This document shows, in pieces, positions 50,460 through 58,589 of a stretch of 64,000 bases of DNA. The notes under the pieces are model-generated. The model was not told the origin of the DNA and made no database searches. It saw only the letters and a list, made by a program, of their open reading frames with translations. Origin of the DNA: JACVRX01 sp963819885 (lineage in GTDB: Bacteria > Actinomycetota > Actinomycetes > Jiangellales > Jiangellaceae); the NCBI GenBank assembly GCA_963819885.1, contig CAWFXV010000030.1, positions 248,001 through 312,000 on the forward strand. Reading direction: 5' to 3'. Every line of letters starts with the position of its first letter. Position 1 is the stretch's first letter. Made by a program: the position numbers and the translations under genes.

Positions 50460-51518
50460 TCACGAGCCAGTGATGTACGGCCCGAGCAGAGCGAGGTCAG
50501 CCGCCGAGAGCCGATCGCGTGCCGTCTTCCCTTGGTGCCAATACGGGTAGAGCAGCGGCGGGCGGCTCACGTCGTCGAGCCGACCCCGCTCGTCGTCTGT
50601 CAGCACCAGATCAGCGGCCGCCAGGTTCGCAGCGAGTTGCTCGTTCGTGCGTGCGCCGACGATGACCGAGGTCACCCCCGGCTTGGCCAGCGTGTAGGCC
50701 AGTGCGGCAGCAGCAGGCGAGATATTCCGCGACTCCGCGACTTCGACCAGGACCTCGATGACGTCGTACAGCCGGTCCTCGTCGTAGACCGGTGGTTCGT
50801 CCCACTGACCGAGATGCCGCGAACCTTCCGGTGGCTGCTGACCGCGGCGGTACTTGCCCGACAGCAGGCCACCAGCGAGCGGGCTCCACACCAAGACACC
50901 GAGGCCCTGGTCAAGAGAAAGCGGGATGAGCTCGTACTCCGCGTCTCGAGCCTGTAGGGAGTAGTAGATCTGCTGGCTGACGAACCTCGGCAGACCGTCC
51001 CGATCGGCGATTCCCAAGGCCTTCATCAGCTGCCATGCCGAATAGTTCGACGCTCCGACGTAGCGCACTTTGCCGGAGGCCAGTAGATGGTCTAGTGCGC
51101 TGAGGGTCTCCTCCAGCGGCGTGAGGCCATCCCATTCGTGTACCTGATACAAGTCGATGTAGTCCGTGGCCAGTCGGCGCAGGCTGGCTTCGCAGCCTCG
51201 GATGATGTGGTGGCGCGAAAGGCCGGCATCGTTGGGGCCGGCTCCGACGGCGAAGCGGACCTTCGTCGCGAGTAGGACGTCGTCGCGCCGACTCCTGAGG
51301 ACCTGGCCGACGATCTCCTCCGACGCTCCGCCGGAGTACACGTCGGCTGTGTCGATGAGGTTGACCCCGTGATCGAGGCACAAGTCGATCTGCTGCCGTG
51401 CCTCGTCGACGGCGGTCGACCCGACGGCTGCGAAGGCACCTTTCCCGCCGAACGTCATCGTGCCCATGGTCAGGACGGACACGCGCAGGCCAGAGCGTCC
51501 AAGCAACCGGTACTCCAC
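50460..51518 (-). CDS. Aldo/keto reductase
   Basis: NADPH-dependent oxidoreductase, TIM-barrel AKR family, 352 residues. It begins MEYRLLGRSGLRVSVLTMGT. The catalytic Asp/Tyr are in GVNLIDTADVYSGGASEEIV, Lys in VLLATKVRFA, and His in YIDLYQVHEWDGLTPLEETL. The segment GLGVLVWSPLAGGLLSGKYR and the NADPH site VTSVIVGARTNEQLAANLAA fit the YakC/AKR-like class. The substrate is not identified. It faces the sugar dehydrogenase gene. Confidence 0.92.
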   Translation of the reverse strand: MEYRLLGRSGLRVSVLTMGTMTFGGKGAFAAVGSTAVDEARQQIDLCLDHGVNLIDTADVYSGGASEEIVGQVLRSRRDDVLLATKVRFAVGAGPNDAGLSRHHIIRGCEASLRRLATDYIDLYQVHEWDGLTPLEETLSALDHLLASGKVRYVGASNYSAWQLMKALGIADRDGLPRFVSQQIYYSLQARDAEYELIPLSLDQGLGVLVWSPLAGGLLSGKYRRGQQPPEGSRHLGQWDEPPVYDEDRLYDVIEVLVEVAESRNISPAAAALAYTLAKPGVTSVIVGARTNEQLAANLAAADLVLTDDERGRLDDVSRPPLLYPYWHQGKTARDRLSAADLALLGPYITGS

Positions 51519-51558
51519 GGCAGGACAGTATCGATCCCCCGGCCACTACTGTGGCTGG

Positions 51559-52086
51559 GTGCGCAGGCTGGCGGCACTGCTCGCGTGCTGTGCGCTGGCT
51601 GGATGCAGCGATGGCGAGGAGGTGAGCGCACAAGTGCCAGACGGCATCGAGGTGGCGAGCTCCGCGTTCGCGGCAGACGAGGAGATCCCAGCCGTGTACG
51701 GCTGTACCGGCCAGGACATCTCCCCGCCGCTGGCCTGGACGGGCGTTCCGGACGATGCGCGTGAGCTGGCTCTCGTCGTCGACGATCCGGATGCGCCGCG
51801 GGGTACATTCACGCACTGGATCCTGTTCGGCCTGCCCGCCTCGACCTCATCTCTGGCCGAGGACTCGGTGCCGGAGGGTGCTCAGCAGGCCAAGAATTCA
51901 GCCGGCCGACCGGCATATGCCGGGCCCTGTCCGCCAAGCGGCACCCATCATTACCGCTTCACGGTGTACGCCCTCGACGCACCCCTGGGCTTGAGCGACG
52001 GCGCCGACACCGCTCAGGCGCTCGACGCGATCAGCGAGCACGCTGTTGCTCAAGGCCGGCTGGTCGGGCTGTTCACCGCCCGCTGA
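51559..52086 (+). CDS. YbhB/YbcL-type PEBP-like lipoprotein
   Basis: A 175-residue lipoprotein from GTG 51559. The signal peptide RRLAALLACCALAGC ends in a lipobox. The mature domain is the phosphatidylethanolamine-binding-protein fold: DEEIPAVYGCTGQDISPPLA, LALVVDDPDAPRGTFTHWIL and GPCPPSGTHHYRFTVYALDA. Family roles include small-molecule binding and kinase modulation; none is assigned here. It is followed by the second inverted-repeat element and converges on gatB. Confidence 0.88.
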   Translation: MRRLAALLACCALAGCSDGEEVSAQVPDGIEVASSAFAADEEIPAVYGCTGQDISPPLAWTGVPDDARELALVVDDPDAPRGTFTHWILFGLPASTSSLAEDSVPEGAQQAKNSAGRPAYAGPCPPSGTHHYRFTVYALDAPLGLSDGADTAQALDAISEHAVAQGRLVGLFTAR

Positions 52087-52094
52087 CCGTTACC

Positions 52095-52158
52095 GTGAAG
52101 ATTGTTGTGTGACTTCCGCCGCGCAGAAGGATGCGCGCAGGTACACAACGATCTTCAC
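52095..52158. repeat. 64-bp inverted-repeat element, copy 2
   Basis: Ends GTGAAGATTGTTGTGT and ACACAACGATCTTCAC pair over 16 bp with one G-T. They match the ends of the 36951-37015 element (GTGAAGATCGTCGTG) with small changes, while the 32-base interior is unrelated. It lies between the convergent PEBP and gatB genes, where a hairpin could act as a two-way terminator. Confidence 0.75.
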
Positions 52159-52164
52159 GACAGC

Positions 52165-53670
52165 TCAGGTCAGCCGTTCCACAATCAGCTTCCGCACGCC
52201 GGCGGCGTCGGCCTGCCCGCGGGTGGCTTTCATCACCGCGCCGATCAAGGGACCAATCGCTGCCAGGTTGCCAGCGCGAACCTTGGCGGCAACCTCAGGC
52301 ATCGACGCGATTGCCTCGTCGACAGCTGTCGCCAGGGCGCCCTCGTCGGACACGACACCGAGCCCGCGAGCGGCGAGGACGTCGTCGGGTGACCCCTCAC
52401 CCGCCAGAACCCCCTCGATCACCTGACGAGCGAGTTTGTCGTTGAGCGTTCCCGCTTTGACCAGAGCCTGTACCCGGGCGACCTCGGACGGCCCGATACC
52501 GACGGCTTCGAGGTCGACCGCACGCTCGTTGGCGAGCCGGGCTATCTCACCCAGCCACCACTTCTTCGCACCGGCTGCGTCCGAGCCGGCGTCGATGGTC
52601 GCTGCGACGAGGCCGAGGGCGCTCGCGTTGAGGACGTCGCGCATCTCCAGGTCGGAAAACCCCCACTCGGCCTGCAGCTGCGCCCGGCGGGCCGAGGGAA
52701 GCTCCGGCAGCGTCGCCCGAAGCGAGTCGACCCAGTCACGGGACGGGGCCAGTGGCACCAGATCCGGCTCGGGGAAGTACCGATAGTCCTCGGCCTCCTC
52801 CTTTGAACGGCCTGCGGTCGTCTCGCCGGTCTCCTCGTGCCAATGCCGGGTCTCCTGAACGACCCGCCCGCCGTCGGCAAGCACCGCGGCCTGGCGACGG
52901 ATCTCGTACCCGACGGCGCGCTCCACCGAGCGCAGCGAATTCACGTTCTTGGTCTCGGTACGGGTTCCGAGCTCAGTGGATCCGGTCGGCTTGAGCGAAA
53001 GGTTGGCATCGCAGCGCAGTTGGCCGAGCTCCATCCGGGCAGCCGAGATGCCCAGGGCACGGACCAGTTCACGAAGCTCGGTGACGTAGGTGCGGGCGAT
53101 GGCGGGCGCGAGCGGAGGCGGCACCTCGATCGGCTTGGTGACGACCTCGATCAGTGGGATCCCGGACCGGTTGTAATCGAGCAGCGAGTGAGTCGCCCCA
53201 TGGATCCGGCCGGTCACACCACCGACATGCCGCGACTGACCTGTGTCCTCCTCCATGTGTGCCCGCTCGATGCCGATCCGGTACGTCTCCCCTTGATACG
53301 TCACGTCCAGCCAGCCGTTGTATGCGATCGGCTCGTCGTACTGCGAGATCTGGAAGTTCTTCGGCATGTCCGGGTAGAAGTAGTTCTTGCGTGCGAACCG
53401 ACACCACTCCGCGATGGTGCAGTTGAGCACGAGTCCGAGCCGAATGGCCGACTCGACCGCCGTTCGGTTGAGTACCGGCAACGAGCCAGGAAGGCCGAGG
53501 CAGACCGGGCAGACCTGAGCGTTGGGTTCCGCTCCGAACTCGGTGGAGCACCCGCAGAACAGCTTGCTGGTGGTGCTGAGCTCGACGTGCACCTCGAGGC
53601 CCATCACCGGGTCGTATCGCGCGATGGCCTGCTCGAACGATGGCAACGCGACCATAGTCGAGGTCACCAC
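52165..53670 (-). CDS. gatB: Asp/Glu-tRNA amidotransferase subunit B
   Basis: Subunit B of the GatCAB transamidase, which phosphorylates Glu-tRNA-Gln or Asp-tRNA-Asn and passes ammonia from GatA, 501 residues from the GTG 53668-53670 (an ATG at 53653-53655 is also possible). VMGLEVHVELSTTSKLFCGC and CPVCLGLPGSLPVLN provide the zinc-like Cys set; YFYPDMPKNFQISQYDEPIA is the kinase-like signature. The C-terminal helical YqeY-type tail is LARQVIEGVLAGEGSPDDV. It is coupled to the small ORF by overlapping codons. Confidence 0.96.
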   Translation of the reverse strand: MVTSTMVALPSFEQAIARYDPVMGLEVHVELSTTSKLFCGCSTEFGAEPNAQVCPVCLGLPGSLPVLNRTAVESAIRLGLVLNCTIAEWCRFARKNYFYPDMPKNFQISQYDEPIAYNGWLDVTYQGETYRIGIERAHMEEDTGQSRHVGGVTGRIHGATHSLLDYNRSGIPLIEVVTKPIEVPPPLAPAIARTYVTELRELVRALGISAARMELGQLRCDANLSLKPTGSTELGTRTETKNVNSLRSVERAVGYEIRRQAAVLADGGRVVQETRHWHEETGETTAGRSKEEAEDYRYFPEPDLVPLAPSRDWVDSLRATLPELPSARRAQLQAEWGFSDLEMRDVLNASALGLVAATIDAGSDAAGAKKWWLGEIARLANERAVDLEAVGIGPSEVARVQALVKAGTLNDKLARQVIEGVLAGEGSPDDVLAARGLGVVSDEGALATAVDEAIASMPEVAAKVRAGNLAAIGPLIGAVMKATRGQADAAGVRKLIVERLT

Positions 53671-53879
53671 TGATCCCCGTCGTGATCGTTGCCTCCGCTG
53701 CGCCGGTTGCGGATCTCCCGAATGACGATCGCGATGGTTGTCGCGACCGCGAGGAAGTTCACGACCGCGTCCAACAACCGCAGCTTGTCCCCTTCGGCCC
53801 GGGCCCGGCGGATTTCCCGCACCAAGGAGCTGACGGCCATCGCCTGGCCGCCGATGCGGGCGATGTTCATGATGTTCAT
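53664..53879 (-). CDS. Small membrane-type protein inside the gat operon
   Basis: A 71-residue protein, ATG 53877-53879 overlapping the gatA stop (ATGA) and ending inside the gatB start, so three genes are read in coupled fashion. GGAGGT lies seven bases before the ATG, a strong ribosome binding site. The sequence has MNIMNIARIGGQAMAVSSLV, a basic segment REIRRARAEGDKLR, and one hydrophobic helix (LLDAVVNFLAVATTIAIVI), ending in RNRRSGGNDHDGDQW. Function unknown. The perfect double overlap suggests a maintained gene rather than chance. It may anchor or modulate the amidotransferase (inference). Confidence 0.65.
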   Translation of the reverse strand: MNIMNIARIGGQAMAVSSLVREIRRARAEGDKLRLLDAVVNFLAVATTIAIVIREIRNRRSGGNDHDGDQW

Positions 53880-55390
53880 CGGACGACCTCCAACTCGGGA
53901 GCGCGGGACAGCAGGGGACCGCCCCACCGGTTCAGGAACGCATGCTCGACGGCGGCGCCGACCCGGTAGAGCCGGTCGTCGGCCAGCACCGGCGCCATCA
54001 CGTGCAAACCGACCGGCAGGCCGTCTTCGGCAGCCAGGCCGCACGGGATCGACGCCGCCGCGTTGCCGGCAAGGTTGCCTGGCACCGTGCACAGGTCCGC
54101 CATGTACATGGCCAGCGGGTCGTCAGCGCGTTCCCCGATCGGGAACGCCGTGGTCGGTGTCGTCGGCGACACCAGGACGTCGACCTGTTCGAAGGCCCGG
54201 TCGAAGTCGCGAGCGATCAAGGTGCGGACCTTCTGCGCCTGTCCGTAGTAGGCGTCGTAGTACCCGCTGGACAGGGCGTAGGTGCCCAACATGATGCGGC
54301 GTTTCGCCTCCGCCCCGAACCCGGTGCCGCGGGTGAGGGTCATGACCTCCTCCGCGCTGTGAACACCGTCGTCGCCCGCCCGCAGGCCGTATCGCATTCC
54401 GTCGAAACGGGCCAGGTTCGACGAGACCTCACTCGGCAGGATCAGGTAGTACGCGGGTAGGCCGTAGTCAAAACTCGGACACGAGACCTCGCTGACGACG
54501 GCTCCGAGATCGACCAGCAGGTCGACCGCGTCCCGGAAGCGCTCCTCGACCCCGGCCTGATAGCCCTTGCCCCCCAATTCGGCGACGACGCCGACTCGCA
54601 GGCCGGACAGGTTGCCGCTCGCGCCGGCTCGGGCGGCGGCCACTACTGCAGGGACCTGCTCTGCGATGCTCGTCGAGTCCATCGGGTCGTGGCCGGCAAT
54701 GATCTCGTGCAGCATCGCGGCATCGAGGACCGTCCGGGCGCAGGGTCCCGCCTGGTCGAGGCTGGAGGCGCAGGCGATGAGCCCGTAGCGGCTCACACCG
54801 CCGTAGGTCGGCTTGACCCCAACGGTTCCGGTGACCGCCGCGGGCTGTCGGATCGAGCCGCCGGTGTCGGTCCCGATGGCCAGCGGAGCTTGGTAGGACG
54901 CGAGTGCCGCAGCAGACCCACCGCCGGAACCGCCAGGGATGCGGTCGAGATCCCACGGGTTGTGGGTAGGGCCAAAGGCCGAATTCTCCGTTGAGGAACC
55001 CATCGCGAACTCGTCGCAATTGGTTTTGCCGAGGATGACGATGCCCGCCGCGCGGAGCCTTCGGGTGACCGTAGCGTCGTACGGAGGCCGCCAGCCTTGC
55101 AGAATCTTGGATCCGCAGGTCGTGGGCATGTCGACGGTGGTGATCACGTCCTTCAGTGCGAGCGGTACCCCCGCCAGCGGGCCAAGACTCTCTCCTCGCC
55201 GGCGGCGCTCGTCGATGGCACCCGCCGCGGCGAGCGCACCGTCGTGGTCGACGTGCAGAAATGCGTGCACGGCGGCGTCGACAGCGGTGATCCGGTCCAG
55301 GTGTGCCTGCGTGACCTCAGCTGCGGACGTCTCGCCGGTGGCGATCGCGCTTGCCAGCTCACCGGCGGTGAGCCGGGTCAGCTCGGTCAT
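53876..55390 (-). CDS. gatA: Asp/Glu-tRNA amidotransferase subunit A
   Basis: Amidase subunit releasing ammonia from glutamine (or asparagine), 504 residues. The Ser-cisSer-Lys triad is visible: K80 in PLAGVPLALKDVI, S155 in GGSGGGSAAALASY, and S179 in GTDTGGSIRQPAAVTGT. GKTNCDEFAMGSSTENSAFG is the signature region. The ATG at 55388-55390 lies one base after the gatC stop. It is followed directly by the small ORF and gatB. Confidence 0.97.
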   Translation of the reverse strand: MTELTRLTAGELASAIATGETSAAEVTQAHLDRITAVDAAVHAFLHVDHDGALAAAGAIDERRRRGESLGPLAGVPLALKDVITTVDMPTTCGSKILQGWRPPYDATVTRRLRAAGIVILGKTNCDEFAMGSSTENSAFGPTHNPWDLDRIPGGSGGGSAAALASYQAPLAIGTDTGGSIRQPAAVTGTVGVKPTYGGVSRYGLIACASSLDQAGPCARTVLDAAMLHEIIAGHDPMDSTSIAEQVPAVVAAARAGASGNLSGLRVGVVAELGGKGYQAGVEERFRDAVDLLVDLGAVVSEVSCPSFDYGLPAYYLILPSEVSSNLARFDGMRYGLRAGDDGVHSAEEVMTLTRGTGFGAEAKRRIMLGTYALSSGYYDAYYGQAQKVRTLIARDFDRAFEQVDVLVSPTTPTTAFPIGERADDPLAMYMADLCTVPGNLAGNAAASIPCGLAAEDGLPVGLHVMAPVLADDRLYRVGAAVEHAFLNRWGGPLLSRAPELEVVR

Positions 55391-55391
55391 C

Positions 55392-55691
55392 TCAGACCTC
55401 TTCGGCGAGGATGCGAGGAACCCGGAAGCGCCCGTCCTCGGCGTCTGGGGCGGCGGCAAGCGCAGCCTGCGGGGTCAGACATGGGAGCAACTCGTCGTCG
55501 CGGAAGACGTTGGTCACCGGCAACGAATGTGAGGTTGGCGGGATGTCCTCGGCCACCACCTCGGCGACCCGGGCGACATAGCCAGCGATTGCATCGAGCT
55601 GACCGGCCAACTGGTCGAGCTCGTCAGGCGCCAGGTCGAGGCGCGCGAGCCGAGCCAGATGGTCGGCTTCGGCACGGCTGATCGTGGCCAT
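55392..55691 (-). CDS. gatC: Asp/Glu-tRNA amidotransferase subunit C
   Basis: Small subunit that wraps around and stabilises GatA and GatB, 99 residues. The pattern ISRAEADHLARLARLDLAPD, then DAIAGYVARVAEVVAEDIPP, leads to NVFRDDELLPCLTPQAALAA and GRFRVPRILAEE, the conserved GatC ending. It opens the gatC-gatA-orf-gatB operon. It is divergent from the PadR gene, which begins more than 200 bases away. Confidence 0.95.
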   Translation of the reverse strand: MATISRAEADHLARLARLDLAPDELDQLAGQLDAIAGYVARVAEVVAEDIPPTSHSLPVTNVFRDDELLPCLTPQAALAAAPDAEDGRFRVPRILAEEV

Positions 55692-55788
55692 GCGAGTGAG
55701 GACTCCTCCAGTTCGACGACGCCGATGATCCTATGGTGTACAAGCCCCGCGTTGGCGCGGAGGCTCGCTCTTGCCCCCGAGCGTTCGC

Positions 55789-55798
55789 CGATATATCG
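55789..55798. promoter_or_regulatory. Palindromic ATATAT site upstream of padR-like gene
   Basis: CGATATATCG is a perfect 10-bp palindrome in otherwise GC-rich sequence, in the gap between gatC and the PadR gene. PadR regulators often bind ATAT-rich palindromes and autoregulate. This may be its operator or a -10 region. Confidence 0.4.
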
Positions 55799-55910
55799 TG
55801 AAAGCTCGCGAGCGGATCGGATGAGGGCGATGCACACTGCAGCATTCGCGATGACAGCACCGACGTACACCGGCGGGCCCTGTGCGGGACTCGCCGACTG
55901 GCTGGCAGCC

Positions 55911-56522
55911 ATGTCCCGTCACCACGGCCACTCTGGTGAACGTGGCCGCCGCGGCGGTTTTGCCGGGCCGTGGGCGTTCTTCGGCGGCAGCGGGCCGTGG
56001 GCTCCCCCAGGATTCGGCGGTTCGCGTGGTCCGTGGCGCGGGCCCCGGGCCCGCCGTGGCGACATCCGGGCCGCGATCCTGGCCGTTCTGGCCGAACAGC
56101 CGATGAACGGTTACCAGATCATCCAGGAGATCTCCGAGCGCAGCGGCGGCAGGTGGAAACCGAGCCCGGGCTCGATCTACCCGACCCTGCAGCAGCTCGA
56201 GGACGAAGGACTGGCCCGCACCGAGGTGCAAGAGGGACGCCGCACGTTCGAGCTGACCGATGACGGCCGGGCATATGTCGACTCGCACGCCGAGGAGATG
56301 GCAGCCGTCTGGGAAGCAATGTCGCCGTCAGCCGACGACGACACCGATGACGTTCGGCCATTGATCGGGCAAACCGCCGCCGCGCTCTGGCAGATCATGG
56401 CCACGGGCAGCCCAGCGCAAAAGGCTCGGGCCCGCGAGGTCCTGGCGGAGACCAGGCGCACGCTATACGGGATTCTCGCCGACGGAGACGACGATCCCGA
56501 TCACACCGGGAGCACGGCATGA
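55911..56522 (+). CDS. PadR-family transcriptional regulator
   Basis: Regulator of 203 residues from ATG 55911 (upstream in-frame ATGs at 55821, 55830 and 55851 would lengthen the N-terminus). A Gly/Phe/Trp/Pro-rich N-terminal stretch (GPWAFFGGSGPWAPPGFGGS) precedes the PadR winged helix: RRGDIRAAILAVLAEQPMNG, YQIIQEISERSGG and KPSPGSIYPTLQQLEDEGLA, then RRTFELTDDGRAYV. The Gly/Phe-rich tail resembles that of other actinobacterial PadR proteins paired with DUF1707. It overlaps the next gene by 4 bp. Confidence 0.85.
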   Translation: MSRHHGHSGERGRRGGFAGPWAFFGGSGPWAPPGFGGSRGPWRGPRARRGDIRAAILAVLAEQPMNGYQIIQEISERSGGRWKPSPGSIYPTLQQLEDEGLARTEVQEGRRTFELTDDGRAYVDSHAEEMAAVWEAMSPSADDDTDDVRPLIGQTAAALWQIMATGSPAQKARAREVLAETRRTLYGILADGDDDPDHTGSTA

Positions 56523-56953
56523 GCGACGTACCACTGCGGATCGGTGATGCCGATCGCGAACACGCCGCAGCCGCCCTGGGCGAACACTTCGCGACCGGTC
56601 GCCTGTCCAAGGAGGAATACGACGAGCGGGCCCAGCGGGTATGGGAGGCGAGGTTCCACGCCGATCTGGAACCCCTGTTCACCGACCTGCCGAGCCCATG
56701 GAAGCGCGTCCCCACGCAGGTTCGACCGGTGCGCGCGCTGCCACAGGCACCGAGCCGACGGCCGGCCCGCCCGTTCGTACCACTGGCGCCGGCCCTCGTG
56801 GTCGGGTTGATTGCCGTGGCGATCATCACGGGAATGCCCTGGCTGCTGTTCGGCCTGTTCTGGCTCTGCGCGCTCGCCGGCGGCCCAGGTCGGGCCCGGC
56901 AGTTCCGTGCCCGCCAGACGGCTGTCGGTGCACCTACGCCATGGCGGACATAG
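56519..56953 (+). CDS. DUF1707 membrane protein
   Basis: A 144-residue protein with an N-terminal DUF1707 domain (LRIGDADREHAAAALGEHFA, TGRLSKEEYDERAQRVWEAR) and two hydrophobic helices (FVPLAPALVVGLIAVAIITG; PWLLFGLFWLCALAGG). ATG 56519 lies in the padR stop (ATGA), so the regulator and this likely target are cotranscribed. DUF1707 proteins often sit with such regulators and may affect membrane or envelope stress; the function is unknown. Confidence 0.88.
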   Translation: MSDVPLRIGDADREHAAAALGEHFATGRLSKEEYDERAQRVWEARFHADLEPLFTDLPSPWKRVPTQVRPVRALPQAPSRRPARPFVPLAPALVVGLIAVAIITGMPWLLFGLFWLCALAGGPGRARQFRARQTAVGAPTPWRT

Positions 56954-56960
56954 CGACGGA

Positions 56961-57995
56961 CTAACGGTGGAACGCCGCCAGCGCCTCGGCGGCTCGCTCC
57001 ACTTCGCGTCGCGCTCTGCGGGGCAGCGGGTCGAACTCGGCAAGGTGGATGTCACCGTTCTGGTATCGCCAAGTGCCGGCCACGGAACCGTCCACCAAGA
57101 ACGTCGGAACCGAGTGCGGCGTCTTGGTGCTGAACACCTTGGGTCGATGCACCTCCGGCAGTAGCTGCGTGCGACGAGCGTGCACGAGCAGCGTTGCGTC
57201 CCAGGTCGGAAGGAACCGCACCGGAACCGGCGTGTCCGGATCAGGCAGCGGCGCATCTGGCAGGTCGACCATCGCTGTACCGTCCTTGGCCTGGTACGAG
57301 ACATGCTCGATCTGATTCAGCGATTCGGACACGCTTGTGACCGGGAGCCCCGCCCAGTTGGCAATCTCGGCCCGAGTGGCCGGCCCGAATCCACCCAGAT
57401 ATCGGCGGACAAGCTGGTCGCGGGCATCCGCAGGCGAGATCCCGGACCGGCCGAGCCAGCTCTCCGCGTCGGCGTGCAGGTCCGCCTTCCGGCGATCCCA
57501 TGTGCCCGAGGGCGGGATCCGGACCAGGTCGAGCATCATGTTGATGCCGCCGCGGGCGCGGCGCCCGACCAGCTCGTCGAGCTCGGCCTGCCGCCTTGGC
57601 CGGTCGCGTAGCGCGGCCCGAACCGTCTTCGCTGCCCGTTCCAGTTCCGCTTCCGACGGGTCGCCCTTGGTCACCCTGAGGAACCACTCCCGAAGCATCG
57701 GCCTGACCGCGACGGCAAACGGCCAGTAATCCTCGCGAGACACCAGGTGGATCGTTCCTCGTAGCAGCGTCCCCTGTACGACCGTGCGCTGCTGCAGTGC
57801 TTTGGTGAGATCGACCCGCTCGAGGCTGCGCATGCGCGACCACAACCCGATGTACATCGCCGGTGCGTACTGTGCCTGGATGCCGGCGATGCGCTCGAGG
57901 ACCCGCGGAAGTGGCTCGTCGAACGGCTCGAGCAGCCCCTGCCGGGCCAACACCGCCCGGTTGAGCTCACGCTCGGTGAGGATACGGGCGGTCAA
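56961..57995 (-). CDS. AlkZ-like winged-helix DNA glycosylase family protein
   Basis: A 344-residue winged-helix (HTH_42, AlkZ/YcaQ family) protein. The catalytic-type glutamine motif is Q40-A-Q42 in RIAGIQAQYAPAMYIGLWSR; a QxQ motif is associated with AlkZ glycosylases acting on interstrand cross-links or alkylated bases. TLLRGTIHLVSREDYWPFAV and RYLGGFGPATRAEIANWAGL are family features. The C-terminus, VPTFLVDGSVAGTWRYQNGD, is typical. Its start overlaps the Doc stop by 4 bp, which is odd for a repair enzyme and a toxin; I infer shared transcription. Confidence 0.82.
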   Translation of the reverse strand: MTARILTERELNRAVLARQGLLEPFDEPLPRVLERIAGIQAQYAPAMYIGLWSRMRSLERVDLTKALQQRTVVQGTLLRGTIHLVSREDYWPFAVAVRPMLREWFLRVTKGDPSEAELERAAKTVRAALRDRPRRQAELDELVGRRARGGINMMLDLVRIPPSGTWDRRKADLHADAESWLGRSGISPADARDQLVRRYLGGFGPATRAEIANWAGLPVTSVSESLNQIEHVSYQAKDGTAMVDLPDAPLPDPDTPVPVRFLPTWDATLLVHARRTQLLPEVHRPKVFSTKTPHSVPTFLVDGSVAGTWRYQNGDIHLAEFDPLPRRARREVERAAEALAAFHR

Positions 57996-58381
57996 CGGGC
58001 CTCCGGCCGCCAGGGCTCGTTTGCCTTGGCGAGAATCGCTGCTATGCCCTCGACGTCATCCAGCTCGCCGGACGCGACAGTGATCACGAGGTCGTACGCC
58101 TCGTCATTTGTCAGGTTGAGGCGCCTGCCGTTCATACCGTAGAACGCGATCAGCCCGGCCAGTGCGAGGCGCTTGTTGCCATCGACCAAGGCGCGGTTAC
58201 GCGCCAATGAATGCATCAATGCGGCCGCCTTGGCATCGAGCGTGGGATATGCGTCTTCGCCGAACGCACTCGCTTGCGGACGGGCCACCGCCGACTCGAG
58301 CAATCCGACATCGCGAATGAGGACCTCGCCGAGGGTTCGCTCAGCAACATGCAACAGTTCGGACAGGGTCAGGTAGATCAT
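57992..58381 (-). CDS. Doc-like Fic-fold toxin with Arg at the Fic His position
   Basis: A 129-residue death-on-curing-type protein. The Fic core is RNRALVDGNKRLALAGLIAF (residues 61-80). The usual HxLVDGNKR motif has Arg63 (codon CGC) where catalytic His (CAC) is expected, one base change away, so the toxin may be inactive. N-terminal ERTLGEVLIRDVGLLESAVA and DLVITVASGELDDVEGIAAI are typical of Doc. Doc phosphorylates EF-Tu in the P1 system. The RHH antitoxin gene overlaps its start by 4 bp, and the AlkZ-like gene overlaps its stop. Confidence 0.85.
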   Translation of the reverse strand: MIYLTLSELLHVAERTLGEVLIRDVGLLESAVARPQASAFGEDAYPTLDAKAAALMHSLARNRALVDGNKRLALAGLIAFYGMNGRRLNLTNDEAYDLVITVASGELDDVEGIAAILAKANEPWRPEAR

Positions 58382-58581
58382 TGCCCGAGCCGGCGCAGCG
58401 CCTCGGCATATCGAGGGAGCTCATCGTCGAGAACGTGTTCCAGCAGCTCTGCCCGGCTGTGGCTCTCGATGTACTCGCGAACGGCGGCTCGGGCAACTTC
58501 CTGCATGGATCGTCCTTCGGACTCAGCCCGCTCGCGAAGCGCTTCAGCCTCCTTGTCGGTCAGCCGCAACGTCATCGCCAC
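58378..58581 (-). CDS. Ribbon-helix-helix antitoxin
   Basis: A 67-residue antitoxin partner: MAMTLRLTDKEAEALRERAE begins an RHH fold (MTLRL strand, then EGRSMQEVARAAVREYIESH helix). The C-terminal part RAELLEHVLDDELPRYAEAL probably wraps the toxin. Its stop overlaps the toxin start (ATGA), typical antitoxin-first organisation. It may also repress its own promoter between ligA and itself; the gap is only eight bases, so the promoter may lie in the ligA end. Confidence 0.85.
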   Translation of the reverse strand: MAMTLRLTDKEAEALRERAESEGRSMQEVARAAVREYIESHSRAELLEHVLDDELPRYAEALRRLGQ

Positions 58582-58589
58582 GGGGTCAA

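Noticed and set aside
50422..50550. ATG ORF of 42 codons (MTTETPQPRLRPGHEPVMYG...) right after the sugar dehydrogenase, preceded by GGGGAG
   Set aside because: Most of it lies antisense over the aldo/keto reductase end, the sequence is Arg/Ser-rich like a shadow frame, and no family is recognisable.
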